From assembly GCA_030583905.1 (NCBI GenBank), contig CP129481.1:3688136-3752135 (forward strand): a DNA stretch of 64,000 nt, written 5' to 3'. Positions 33,645 through 43,400 of the stretch are shown here, in pieces (position 1 is the stretch's first letter; each line of letters starts with the position of its first letter). The DNA is from Anaerolineales bacterium (lineage in GTDB: Bacteria; Chloroflexota; Anaerolineae; Anaerolineales; Villigracilaceae). The notes beneath the pieces were generated by a model. It did no database searches. It was not told where the DNA came from and worked only from the letters and a program-made list of their open reading frames with translations. A program made the translations under genes and the position numbers.

Positions 33645-35510
33645 CTAGACTAGCACAATATTTACACCTTCATTTGACTGGTACTTTCGTATCAAGGACT
33701 CTTCAAATGTTGCGATAATCGCCTGACCGAAGATTTGGTGATTATAAGCATCCACCAAAAACTTGATAAGGGATCGTCGATTTACAGGGTCTAGGTGTTC
33801 AAGTGGTTCGTCGATCATCAAGAAATCACTCTTTGAAAAGTGATGCGCCAAGATAGTATGTACCATGATAAGCAGGGCGGTCTTTTCTCCACCGCTAAGT
33901 TGACGGAGATCTAATTTTATATTTTCATTGTCTTTGGTAATGACAGGGAGACCTTTTGTGTTGTACTCGATATCCCATCCTTCATCTTCCCTGAAGGACG
34001 ACCAAAGGTCTGCGATTTGCTTGTATATTAAACGCATATCTGTATTTTGCTGGCTTTGAAGGGTCTCATCAATGGCTTGATTTGCCGCACGTAGGGATAG
34101 CAACCGTGTCTCAATTTGCACAAGCCCATTTTGCAAATCCTCTGGCGAGTCAAACCCAAGATCACTTAGTCTTTTTTTCCCAGCCTGATATTCAGCTGCG
34201 TAAACATCAAGTTCTTTGATCCGTTCTCGAACAGTCTCCCTCTGCTTTAATAACTCTTCTTGACCAGACCCGGGCTTCCCAAGAGCGATTTGTGATATTT
34301 TCTGAGAGAGTAAAGAGAAGGTATCGGATGGATGTACATCTTTCAGTTGAGTTTGAGCAATCAGATTTCGAAGCGGAAATAGCTTTTCGATTTGTTTGTT
34401 CCATTGCACCATGCTTTTGGAAGTTTGTTCTCGCGCCTGGTCTTGGTTTGACCGTTCTTCATTAAGTTTCTCAACATCCTGCTTTATTTCTTCCAAGATG
34501 CCTTTACGCTCTGATTTTGTCATTGGCTTGCGACACACGGGGCAGGGGACGGTGTCATCGCTATTTTTAAAAGGTTCAAGCAGTGAAATCACTCGTTTAT
34601 ATGCTTCTTCTTGTCCATCGAGTTTGGCGAGTGCGAGCCTGATTTCAGAATGATGATTTTCGGCTACGTGTGCATTGGTCTGTAATTGGTCGTAAAAATT
34701 AAAGACCGTATCTTCGTGTAATCCTTGCCAGTTTTTCGGAGACTGCATAATTTCTTTATGTAATTCATCAATTGCAATTTTAATATTGTTGGCAATAGAA
34801 ACATTTTGTTCGGATTTGGCTAGTTTACTGCCAATATCTTCCAGTTGTGCTAAAAACTGTTCTTTTGCTGTGGTGCTTCCTCTCAACTTATTCTCTAAAT
34901 CAAGTGAAGTGCGAATCTCTAATTTGGATAGCTCAACGCTTGCCATCTGTAATGTTTTCAATCTAGCATTAAGTTCCTTTTGGGAAGACTTAAGCGCCTT
35001 TGCAAATGCTTCAAGCTGTGTCAATCCAATAGCAGCGCGGATTTGATTATCGAGCGCATCTTGTGGAGGATCTTGTAGAAAATTGAATACATCACCTTCT
35101 GCCATGTAAGTAATTCTACGCAGAAAATCGTTTGAACTGAGAAGCAGGTTTTCCACTTGTTTTGTGACGCCTGCATGGGATTGTGCTAGAAACTTATTGC
35201 TATTCAAATTAATAATATGGGCATTTCCTGCGCGATCGGGATTCTGGGTACGCATGATTTCATACTCAGAATCATCAACAACAAATCGAAGAATTATGGT
35301 CCCGGGTTTTTTAGGATCTCTTAATAGCGCAGGGCGGTCACTACTTTTTTGAAACAAAGCGGATTCTCCAGTAAAGGCATAATTGATCGCTTCAAGAATG
35401 GATGTCTTTCCGCTCCCGTTCTCTCCCATCAAGAATGTAATCCCTTTTTTGAATAGCAATTCTCGATTTTCGTACTTACGCCAATTTGTCATTTTGAGAT
35501 ATGTGATCAT
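33645..35510 (-). CDS. Rad50/SMC-like ATPase with zinc hook
   Basis: A 621-residue ABC-type ATPase. Walker A is MGENGSGKTSILEA (about 30-43), a long coiled coil follows with a CPVCRKPM zinc-hook-like motif near residue 325, and the C-terminal lobe has LRQLSGGEKTALLIM and DFLMIDEPLEHLD. The architecture matches Rad50/SbcC and shorter defence-associated relatives. No SbcD/Mre11 nuclease is adjacent; a PIN-like protein two genes upstream could supply nuclease activity. Its ATG overlaps the preceding stop (TAATG), so the two are coupled. Confidence 0.85.
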   Translation of the reverse strand: MITYLKMTNWRKYENRELLFKKGITFLMGENGSGKTSILEAINYAFTGESALFQKSSDRPALLRDPKKPGTIILRFVVDDSEYEIMRTQNPDRAGNAHIINLNSNKFLAQSHAGVTKQVENLLLSSNDFLRRITYMAEGDVFNFLQDPPQDALDNQIRAAIGLTQLEAFAKALKSSQKELNARLKTLQMASVELSKLEIRTSLDLENKLRGSTTAKEQFLAQLEDIGSKLAKSEQNVSIANNIKIAIDELHKEIMQSPKNWQGLHEDTVFNFYDQLQTNAHVAENHHSEIRLALAKLDGQEEAYKRVISLLEPFKNSDDTVPCPVCRKPMTKSERKGILEEIKQDVEKLNEERSNQDQAREQTSKSMVQWNKQIEKLFPLRNLIAQTQLKDVHPSDTFSLLSQKISQIALGKPGSGQEELLKQRETVRERIKELDVYAAEYQAGKKRLSDLGFDSPEDLQNGLVQIETRLLSLRAANQAIDETLQSQQNTDMRLIYKQIADLWSSFREDEGWDIEYNTKGLPVITKDNENIKLDLRQLSGGEKTALLIMVHTILAHHFSKSDFLMIDEPLEHLDPVNRRSLIKFLVDAYNHQIFGQAIIATFEESLIRKYQSNEGVNIVLV

Positions 35511-36268
35511 TACTCACCTCGACGGGGCAATTTGGTCAGTTTTTCTTCCAACTCTTTATCAGTAGCACCATCAATAGCTTCTCGCAGGATACTTAAAAGC
35601 ACGCGTTTCTCCTGCTCAGCAGGGTAGTTTTTTGCCGCCTTGGCTCGTTCGTCATTTAGATACCGCCTCCCGGCTTCGTGATCTATTGCGTTGGTAATTT
35701 TTTTCGAAAAGATGCTATAAAGATCGCGTTTTTCATTCGTTGGTTGTTTTGATTCTATTTCTGGAATCTTCCAACCCTTCGTTTGTTTGTGAATTACCTC
35801 AGATATGATCTCTTCAAAAGGTTTTGCGATATCGGCAATTTTTGTAATTTTGCTTTCGACCTCGATAATTGAACGTATTCGCCTTGTCGTGAAAGGAATA
35901 GAGCTTAATTCGTCATTTACCCACACAGCAATCAAGACTGTAGTGCTGGGATTGGTTTCGAATAATTCGAGCCATTGTTGCAATAATTCTTTTGTGATAT
36001 TGACCTTGCCGCCAGGCGCATCTAACAAAACCAAGCGCAGATCATAATCGTCGACTTGGACAAGATAATCAGCAGATTCTTGTTCTGTTAGACGATTATC
36101 AAGGATAAAGCGTATACTTTCTGCTTCGTGCTTTTCGACAAGATTTTCAACTGACAATTTAATTAGTCGCTCTGCGTTGACACGGCGCATCATGGCTTCT
36201 CTTGTATCTTGCGACATGGAAGCCATCATTTCGTTTAAGAAGCCGTCAAAGGATGTATTTTCACTCAT
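35510..36268 (-). CDS. Uncharacterised protein of the PIN-Rad50 module (252 aa)
   Basis: A soluble protein with an N-terminal helical region (about 1-60) and a mixed alpha/beta core (YLVQVDDYDLRLVLLDAPGGKVN; STTVLIAVWVND) that could be nuclease-like, but no catalytic motif is clear to me. The C-terminal 70 residues are helical and charged. It overlaps both neighbours by a few bases, so it is translated together with the PIN-like and Rad50-like proteins and probably forms a complex with them. Function unknown. Confidence 0.6.
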   Translation of the reverse strand: MSENTSFDGFLNEMMASMSQDTREAMMRRVNAERLIKLSVENLVEKHEAESIRFILDNRLTEQESADYLVQVDDYDLRLVLLDAPGGKVNITKELLQQWLELFETNPSTTVLIAVWVNDELSSIPFTTRRIRSIIEVESKITKIADIAKPFEEIISEVIHKQTKGWKIPEIESKQPTNEKRDLYSIFSKKITNAIDHEAGRRYLNDERAKAAKNYPAEQEKRVLLSILREAIDGATDKELEEKLTKLPRRGE

Positions 36269-37059
36269 GGTACGGCACTCCTATTCTGTGCTTTTATTTC
36301 CACAGCTTTACCAAATAAGCTATTTACTTGTGTTGCTTGTTGAATAATTTTCATCGCTTTTTGATGATTTAATTGGGTACCATCCGGCAATTGTTGCATG
36401 CGGCTGAAAGTATTCTTGATAACAAAATTTATCATTTGATTCATTTGATCGGATGGGATCAAACAGCTACGATGAATTAGTTCAAGATATCCCAGCCCCG
36501 TTTCAATTTCTAAAAGCCTTGGGTCTTGACCATTTGTGCGAAGAGAGGCTTGTGTTTTTATCCAGGACGTGAAATCGATAAGGTCTTGATCATTGGATAG
36601 GATGACAACAGAGGCACCAAGTTTGGTCATTTCAAGCCCAAGTTGCACCAATGATAAGTCATTGTTGGAAAGTCCATCATTGGGGCGGACCAGCCTGCGA
36701 TTTGCCCCAGGCAAAGTCCGAAAACCTGATACCGTAGTAATGTCGATTGTTGTAATTTTAAATTGTGATTTGACGCTTTGTGCCATAGCCTGAATAACAG
36801 TGCGTGGTAGACCACGAGTACCGAGATAACCATTTTCAGGTTTGTATTCTGCAGAGACAAGGTCAGTTGTATGTAAATGGCTTTCGATTGCGGTAGTTCG
36901 TAATTTTGATAATTTTTCCTCAAGCCATGCTTGTGTTTGCGACAACAGTTCTCTTGGTGCCATACCTGCGTTTTCCACGCAATGACACTCCGTGAGCATG
37001 GATACCACCGAGTTATCAATTATCAGATGCGATGGTTGTTCTATTTTGGTAACCGGCAT
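36265..37059 (-). CDS. PIN-like domain protein
   Basis: A 264-residue protein with a PIN-type acidic pattern: LIIDNSVVSML at the start, GLSNNDLSLVQLGLEM in the middle and VILSNDQDLIDF later, matching the metal-binding Asp residues of PIN nucleases that cut RNA or DNA flaps. The order and spacing fit the fold, but I see no close family. AGGGG precedes the ATG, and the stop overlaps the next gene (ATGA). Together with the Rad50-like ATPase it may form a nuclease effector. Confidence 0.7.
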   Translation of the reverse strand: MPVTKIEQPSHLIIDNSVVSMLTECHCVENAGMAPRELLSQTQAWLEEKLSKLRTTAIESHLHTTDLVSAEYKPENGYLGTRGLPRTVIQAMAQSVKSQFKITTIDITTVSGFRTLPGANRRLVRPNDGLSNNDLSLVQLGLEMTKLGASVVILSNDQDLIDFTSWIKTQASLRTNGQDPRLLEIETGLGYLELIHRSCLIPSDQMNQMINFVIKNTFSRMQQLPDGTQLNHQKAMKIIQQATQVNSLFGKAVEIKAQNRSAVP

Positions 37060-37113
37060 AGAAAAGCCCCTTTTATTTACACAAAGATAAGTTTAAATAA
37101 AGTTTTATTCTGC

Positions 37114-38349
37114 TTATCCTGAACTAGGAATTAATGAGGCAGTTGGGGTTGTACTTTTGCAATAATTGAGTATATCGTCTTTAGTCAAGAGTTTGTCATG
37201 AAAGATTGCATCGTTAACAGCCCTTCCAATTATAAGTTCGACAATATCAGAATGTGAATAATGCCATAATTTACCATTTACTTTTTGTGGTTTTGTGGCA
37301 AGAACAAATTCATTGATTTCATCGCTTGAAAAACCTAATCCACTTAGGGAATTCTTAAAAAGAACTTCTCGCGTCCCATCATCTGGACGTTGAAATTCAT
37401 GGTAATAACTCCTTCTCATTAACGCAGAGTCTACGCGTTGGGTAAGGTTCGTCGCAAAAAGAGCCACTACTCGCGCGTGAAGCCCTTTTCTCAAGTTATC
37501 CACTCCTACAATTATCGCATCGACAACCGCGATGTTTTCTTGAGCTCCAGAACTCGAATCTGTCTCTCCACGAGATCCTACAAGTGCCTCAGCTTCATCG
37601 AAGAAGAGAATTAGTGGCTCTTTTTTGCGAATATATTCCTTTTTTATGTGATCGAACAATTTTACAATCATGCTACTTGCCCTGCCTTGATACCCCATCC
37701 CACGAAGGGTAAGACTTACATGTCGAAAATGAACTCGTTCATTAAGTTCAGTCGCTAATTTTGCCCCAATGCTTGTTGCAAGAGCAGTTTTTCCAGTTCC
37801 AGGGTCACCTCCAAATACTATTACTGGAGCCTTGTTTGCTGAAGCACTAAGAGCTTGGACAATTTTTCCGTAGTGTCTATTGCTCCATTTTTCCTTACTT
37901 TCAATTGACATCATAAGGCTCATAATCTCACGCAGGATTATTTCTTTTGGAATCCCCACCAGTGATTCATATACTTCATGGTAGTGCGAGATCATCCTCG
38001 GTTCAAATGTTGTCTGAAACATAACCAGGTTATCTAATTCGTCATCTTTTTCTTCAGCCGTTGGGCGCTGCGAACCAGAGCTCCGATTATTGTTTCGAAC
38101 CTCGATTTGAGTAGTAGCATCCACAATCAAGGTAGCCAGAGGCTCAATTCGTTCTAAGGTCACACTAGCGGATGTACGAATGCCCTGAGCCGTTATTGGC
38201 ATATTATCTATCTGTTTACCAATATCATCTGCAGTTATCTTTTTCCCGAGGAGCTCGTTCCGAATCGAGGTCTTGACTGCGAGATCGATTTCCTTACTTA
38301 GGTTGAAAAAGCCGTGATCCCATTCAACAAAAAAATACAGTGTCGACAT
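37114..38349 (-). CDS. TRIP13/Pch2-like AAA+ ATPase
   Basis: A 411-residue protein with an N-terminal domain (about 1-110) and an AAA+ core: Walker A GGDPGTGKTAL, Walker B LILFFDEAEALVGSRG, sensor-1 ALFATNLTQRVDSAL and an arginine-containing MRRSYYHEF segment. The order, including NLTQRVDSALM, closely resembles TRIP13/Pch2, which remodels HORMA proteins between closed and open states. A HORMA-like protein is encoded two genes upstream, as in HORMA-TRIP13 CBASS operons. AGGACATAGCA precedes the ATG. Confidence 0.8.
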   Translation of the reverse strand: MSTLYFFVEWDHGFFNLSKEIDLAVKTSIRNELLGKKITADDIGKQIDNMPITAQGIRTSASVTLERIEPLATLIVDATTQIEVRNNNRSSGSQRPTAEEKDDELDNLVMFQTTFEPRMISHYHEVYESLVGIPKEIILREIMSLMMSIESKEKWSNRHYGKIVQALSASANKAPVIVFGGDPGTGKTALATSIGAKLATELNERVHFRHVSLTLRGMGYQGRASSMIVKLFDHIKKEYIRKKEPLILFFDEAEALVGSRGETDSSSGAQENIAVVDAIIVGVDNLRKGLHARVVALFATNLTQRVDSALMRRSYYHEFQRPDDGTREVLFKNSLSGLGFSSDEINEFVLATKPQKVNGKLWHYSHSDIVELIIGRAVNDAIFHDKLLTKDDILNYCKSTTPTASLIPSSG

Positions 38350-38364
38350 TGCTATGTCCTTTTG

Positions 38365-38952
38365 TTATTCAAAGAATTTATTTAACGCGCCAGTAATCAG
38401 TGACCCAATTGGAATTCCAATAAGTGAATTTATCAATACGCCAAGAGTAGTATTGACCACATGTTTGAATATGTCACCTTTATGTTTATCCCACCAACTA
38501 GGTTCTTTTTTTACCGTCCTTATAATGGAATTTGCCATTTCATCTTGTGCTCGCTTGACAAGTATCTTGTCATCGTTACTCTGATAATGACTTATTTGTT
38601 TTGCGGCTTCAATTACCGAATTCCGCACAATTCGAACATCCTGGTACTGCTGTGGAGACAAAGACAGTGAATTGACAAGAACAAACAGTGTTTGATTATC
38701 CCAGTTTCGCTTGAGAATTGGCAAATATTTATTTTGTATGAAGGATGCGATCTTTTCGCTTTCGGAAAAGTCCAATACCTCAAATCCATAGTTACTGATT
38801 TGCTCAAGAATTCTCTCAACAGAAATCAAGGTGGGTAGGGTAATCTCATCAGGTCCAAACATCAAGTCCGTTTCGATCACCTCCTCGGCAGTCAAGTTTA
38901 TTTTTGTAACAGTTCCATTCGTTGTAGAAAGGTTTAATTCTAGAAGACTCAT
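38365..38952 (-). CDS. Hydrophobic-tailed protein between HORMA and TRIP13 (195 aa)
   Basis: A 195-residue protein; most is soluble and helical, but the last 35 residues (VVNTTLGVLINSLIGIPIGSLITGALNKFFE) form a glycine-rich hydrophobic stretch that could insert in membranes. It is not recognisable as a CD-NTase, and no nucleotide-binding motif is visible. Placed between a HORMA-like protein and TRIP13-like ATPase, it could be an effector or pore former controlled by them. AAAGGCGG precedes the ATG. Confidence 0.6.
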   Translation of the reverse strand: MSLLELNLSTTNGTVTKINLTAEEVIETDLMFGPDEITLPTLISVERILEQISNYGFEVLDFSESEKIASFIQNKYLPILKRNWDNQTLFVLVNSLSLSPQQYQDVRIVRNSVIEAAKQISHYQSNDDKILVKRAQDEMANSIIRTVKKEPSWWDKHKGDIFKHVVNTTLGVLINSLIGIPIGSLITGALNKFFE

Positions 38953-38984
38953 TTTTCCGCCTTTATTTCTTTATAGGTTGGTCA

Positions 38985-39539
38985 TCAAGGCTTATACTCT
39001 TTGGATTCAGCTGCAATATTGCCACTATAATAGTTGCCGGTGTTATACCAGTGTCCACCATCGTACTTTCCTTTAAATGAATTAATACCAGGGGTGTTCC
39101 ATCCTGTACCGCTCACAATCAAACGCTGTTTTTCCTGCGGAAGGGTTAACATATGATCAGACCAAATAACCCAGGAAATAAATTCAGCCGTGGTCGGTAT
39201 CCAAACTGATTCGATAGAACGTCCACCAGTTCCCCCCCTACCACCTTGTGGAGCAACAGTCTGGACATCTCCTCCATATAGGATTGCATACTTTAATTCG
39301 TGATAGACCTTGTTATCCTGTTTAGGATCGTAGATACTGAAGCCCATGACTTTGACCGCATTGTTGGCCATAAAACTTACAAATGAATTAAACAGATTCA
39401 TTGCATGATCGATACTAAGCAACCGTGGATAGGTCCGGCTCATAGATTGCAAGTCGAGATTGATCTGTTGCGCAACGTACAAAACATCCACTTGTTCAAC
39501 TGCAAAAGATTCGGACGTTGCCATTAATCGTGTGGCCAT
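38985..39539 (-). CDS. Bacterial HORMA-domain-like protein
   Basis: A 184-residue protein whose N-terminal half (VEQVDVLYVAQQINLDLQSM, then VKVMGFSIYDPKQDNKVYHELKYAI) matches the pattern of bacterial HORMA proteins from CBASS loci: an initial strand, long helices, then paired beta strands. The glycine-rich C-terminal tail with DGGHWYNTGNYYSGN resembles their safety-belt/closure region. HORMA proteins bind closure peptides and activate effectors, and are reset by TRIP13. A strong RBS (AAGGAGG) precedes the ATG. Classification is by sequence pattern only. Confidence 0.6.
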   Translation of the reverse strand: MATRLMATSESFAVEQVDVLYVAQQINLDLQSMSRTYPRLLSIDHAMNLFNSFVSFMANNAVKVMGFSIYDPKQDNKVYHELKYAILYGGDVQTVAPQGGRGGTGGRSIESVWIPTTAEFISWVIWSDHMLTLPQEKQRLIVSGTGWNTPGINSFKGKYDGGHWYNTGNYYSGNIAAESKEYKP

Positions 39540-39552
39540 AATTATTTCCTCC

Positions 39553-40401
39553 TTAGAATATTCCCCATAGTTTGGGTTTAGGGTAAAACGCTCCCCAAAT
39601 CGTCTGTTTCATGGCTTCATGCTGATCTTCAGGCGACATTTTGGAAAAGTTTTGGCTTGGTATTGGGGATACAGTGAATTTCACTGCGTTTTTCAGTATT
39701 TTCCCATTGCGGAGTTGCTCATAAATCGAAAATGGACGTTCTCGAGTAACAGATCCCTTTTTGTCCAAAGTAAACCGTAGAACTATCTCCTCTCGTACAC
39801 TCACAGCAGTCTTTAAGGTCACCCCTATAATCGTACCGTGTTCCAATCCATATATAATGCTCTTAATAATCTGTTCGACATGCCGTACATCGTACGCACC
39901 TCCCAACTCAATAAGTATATTTCTTAATTCATCTTCCAGATCAATTAGATCAAATCTGGGTCTTTCTATAGGCTTTTGTGCAGATGTACCAATTAGACTT
40001 TGACGCCTCTGCTGGTCTCCGGAGGACCATATTGTGCCCTTTAGTAATTTGTCCAAGCCTCCCGCCTCAAGTTGATGGTATTTCTGAGACCATACTGGCG
40101 CGCATTCTAAATACATTTCCTTCCCTGTTGTTTCGAGTTGAGCAATAATTTCATCAATGTCTGGCCCACGTCGCTTAACGTATTGTCGATCACCTAAGTC
40201 ATATTGCCATGTCTGTTGGGCTTCGTTCCTGAGTTTGTCCCGTACAGTGAAGATAACCCCATCTAACAAATCGTTAGAGATACTGACAATAACAGCATTA
40301 AATATATCCGCACGCTGTTGGTCATCCACAATGCCAGAAACGCTCTTCCGGAGCGCTCCAAGCTCTGAATTGATTTCATTGGAAACGCTTAGTAAATCCA
40401 T
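39553..40401 (-). CDS. Uncharacterised protein (282 aa), possible second HORMA-like protein
   Basis: The N-terminal half is helical; the C-terminal half (about 155-282) has a helix pair followed by the strands GTIIGVTLKTAVSVREEIVLRFTLDKKGS, which resemble the HORMA core, so a second HORMA-type domain is possible (some CBASS operons carry two). No GS..D.D motif of nucleotide cyclases is present. GAGAAGGAGA precedes the ATG. Only 13 bp separate it from the next gene. The identity is a weak guess. Confidence 0.45.
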   Translation of the reverse strand: MDLLSVSNEINSELGALRKSVSGIVDDQQRADIFNAVIVSISNDLLDGVIFTVRDKLRNEAQQTWQYDLGDRQYVKRRGPDIDEIIAQLETTGKEMYLECAPVWSQKYHQLEAGGLDKLLKGTIWSSGDQQRRQSLIGTSAQKPIERPRFDLIDLEDELRNILIELGGAYDVRHVEQIIKSIIYGLEHGTIIGVTLKTAVSVREEIVLRFTLDKKGSVTRERPFSIYEQLRNGKILKNAVKFTVSPIPSQNFSKMSPEDQHEAMKQTIWGAFYPKPKLWGIF

Positions 40402-40491
40402 TTTTTGTTTATCTCCTTCTCTACAAGTAGTTTTTTCAGTACATACTTAGCCGTCATAAAACATGACATCTTACACAGGAATCTCGCATGC

Positions 40492-43400
40492 CTACTCATA
40501 CAGCTTCCTCACCATCTCATCGAGTTGACCTTCCCACTCGCGAACTTTTTCAACGGACTTTTCAGGCAGGGGATGACCTTGTTTTTCGTATTCGCCCAAA
40601 ATCTTATCCACCAGTTTTACAAATTCCATTTGCTCTTCCAAAGAAATCGGCGCAATCGGAAGTTGTTTCCAATCGTCAGGATAAATACTTACTTTATGTC
40701 TCCGCTTTTTATCAATCCAGCGTTTTGCAAATGTGGAATTTAATACCGCAAGCAAATACTTGATTTGGAATTTACGTGAATCCATTTCTCTGGTTTCACG
40801 ATTTCCAAGTGGATCTTGGTGTTTATATTTAGAAGTTTTGTTGATGGACTTATTAACAACATTTTCTAAAATATGCCAAGGTACGAAGCCCACGATTGTT
40901 GCATCGAAGAAAGTCATATCTTCGTCATAGATTACAACAGGTTCCGCCCCTGAATTTTTCATTGCCATCAACTTTGGCTTGGCTTGTTGTAACTCTATAA
41001 ATGTTGGACGGCTGAACTTACCAGGCGCACGTTCTGTTCCCCATTCTAGATACCAAATTCGTTTTTTTGCCCATTTGGTAATATCTTTACCCTGAACAAA
41101 TGGCTTGGGATGGGTTTTGTCTTTTTTAGGAGATACACAATCTTCGGTTTTGAACTCTCCTAGCCATTCGTTATCGTCTGCATTGGCTCTTAATCCATAA
41201 CTCACATAGACCACTTGTCCCAATGGCAAATATTTATCAGAGTATTGATTGATCGAACTTTCGAATTTGAAAAGTGGCTCGTCAAAACTCACTTGAGCGT
41301 TTGTGGCAAGTACTTCGATATTTTTTTCAAATTCATCCCGATTACCCCACCTTCTCACACGCATTGGCACATGAGTGTGTGAAGGTATTGATTTAGTGAA
41401 ATGTAGAATTGTATTACTAACACCTGCATCAAATAAATTGATCTCAGAACAAAAATCAATGCGTTCTATGCTTGTGTTTTGCAAAAAAAACGCGTGTGAC
41501 TTGCTTGTGTATTTTGCGGCGTTGTAAGCATCTGGGATAATGAAAACCATCTGCCCGTTTTGTCGCAGGAGTTGATAAGCGCGTTCCAAAAACGGAATAA
41601 ACAAATCCCATTTCTCATGCAGAGTTTTATAGATTTTTGAGTCTTTCAATCGCTTACGGAAGGTTTTCCATTCGGCAATTTGTCTTTGGCGTTCTTTTTC
41701 ATCCTCAATGTGCTTGAATTGAGCATCAGCCCGTACATAAGGCGGATTGGCGAGAATCACATCGAATCCCGTTTTCGCAAGCGGCATAACTGCAAGTTCC
41801 ATTTGTCCAGAACTCGTGTTGACCAAGCCCGCCAGTGCGCCCGTCATCGTTGTTTTTGCAGCAGGTTTGATGAAAATTTCGGCAAATTCGATTGTCCAAT
41901 CGAAACCGTTGAAAGTCGTCTTCCGTCCAGACCATGCCTTGATGTCATCGCGTAGTTTATTGACTTGTTCCTTCAGTTCCTTCTTCTCGCTGTGATGAGC
42001 TGTGGTGAATTGATTCTTTGCCAGCAGGAAATCATCCACTAGTTGACTACGGAAGCCCAAATTAAGTCCGCCCGAGGGGTCAGGAGCTGTCAGAGAATCG
42101 CCCGTCTCAATCTTGAAGTCCAGGTTCGGAAGCGGCGGAGGCGTCTCGCCCTCATAATCCACGATCAATGAAAGCCAAAGACGCAGGCGTGCAATGTTCA
42201 CCGCAAAATCATCCTTATCCACACCGTATAAATTGTTCTGGATGATCTCCAGTTTGCGATCGTACACATTCCTCGCATCCAATTTGCTCGCCACAAACAA
42301 GCACTCGCGCTGTTCTAGCAATTCATGCAGCATCCCCAACAAATACGCGCCCGAGCCGCAGGCAGGGTCGCACACTTTCACCACGCGCAGAGCATTCAAT
42401 GACAGTTCAGGGTTTTTCAACCCCGATGCATCGTTCTTATCCACAAATAGCGCTAGCGCCTCTTGCGTTTCATTGGGCAACGCCGTTCCTAAATAACCCT
42501 TCAACGCCTCGCGGCACATGAACGCCACCACAGGTTTGGGCGTGTAATACGAGCCACTCTCATGCCTGCCCGTCACCAACTCCTCAAAAATTCGCCCCAG
42601 CATCTCAGGGTCAACCGCCACTTCCACATCCAACGGCGTCGATTCCGTTACCGTGAAATTGAATTGATATACCAGCTCAGTCAGAACTTTTTTGATGACA
42701 TCATCGGAGAAATATGGACCATCCTTATCGTCCTCCTCTGCCTCGAACAGACCGCCGTTCAAATATGGGACATCACCGATCAGACTCAAGATAGGCTTGT
42801 ATGCCGCATCCAATCTTTTATCTCCGCTGGGATAATTCAACCCCATGAAGAACAACGTGTTCAGCCGTGACCTGTGGAAGTTGGCGTTCTTGTCTCTTGT
42901 GTTCTCGAAATAATCAGCAAACAGCGCCTTGAGATAATCCTTGCGCCCATTGAACGTCAACCAGCCCTTGCGCTCCAAAAACGTGATGAACAACACACGA
43001 TTGAAGAATCTCTGCGTGTACAGCCGCTTCTTTTCATCCGACCACTTCAACTTGATGGTTGCTTCTGCTTCCTCAAAAATTTCCCTGAACTGACGGAAGA
43101 ATTCCTTGGTAACAGGCTCAACACTGAACGCCTCGGTAATTTTCTCCACGCTGGTGAAATCCGCTTTGCCGATTTGCTCCACGAACGTGTGCGCCGGTAA
43201 TTCGGGCGAGACGAAATAGGTATAACGCCGAAAACTGCTAAACTCGCGCCTAGCCCCCGTATATTGTGCCGTGATCCAACTGAACCTGAAATGCCCCGCA
43301 TTGTCATGAAAAACAAAAATCCCCGCGTCGAGATTTTCCTGCTTCAAGACCTGCTTGGCAACCTCATACTGACGAAGTTTTCCGCTTTGCGATGTTAGTT

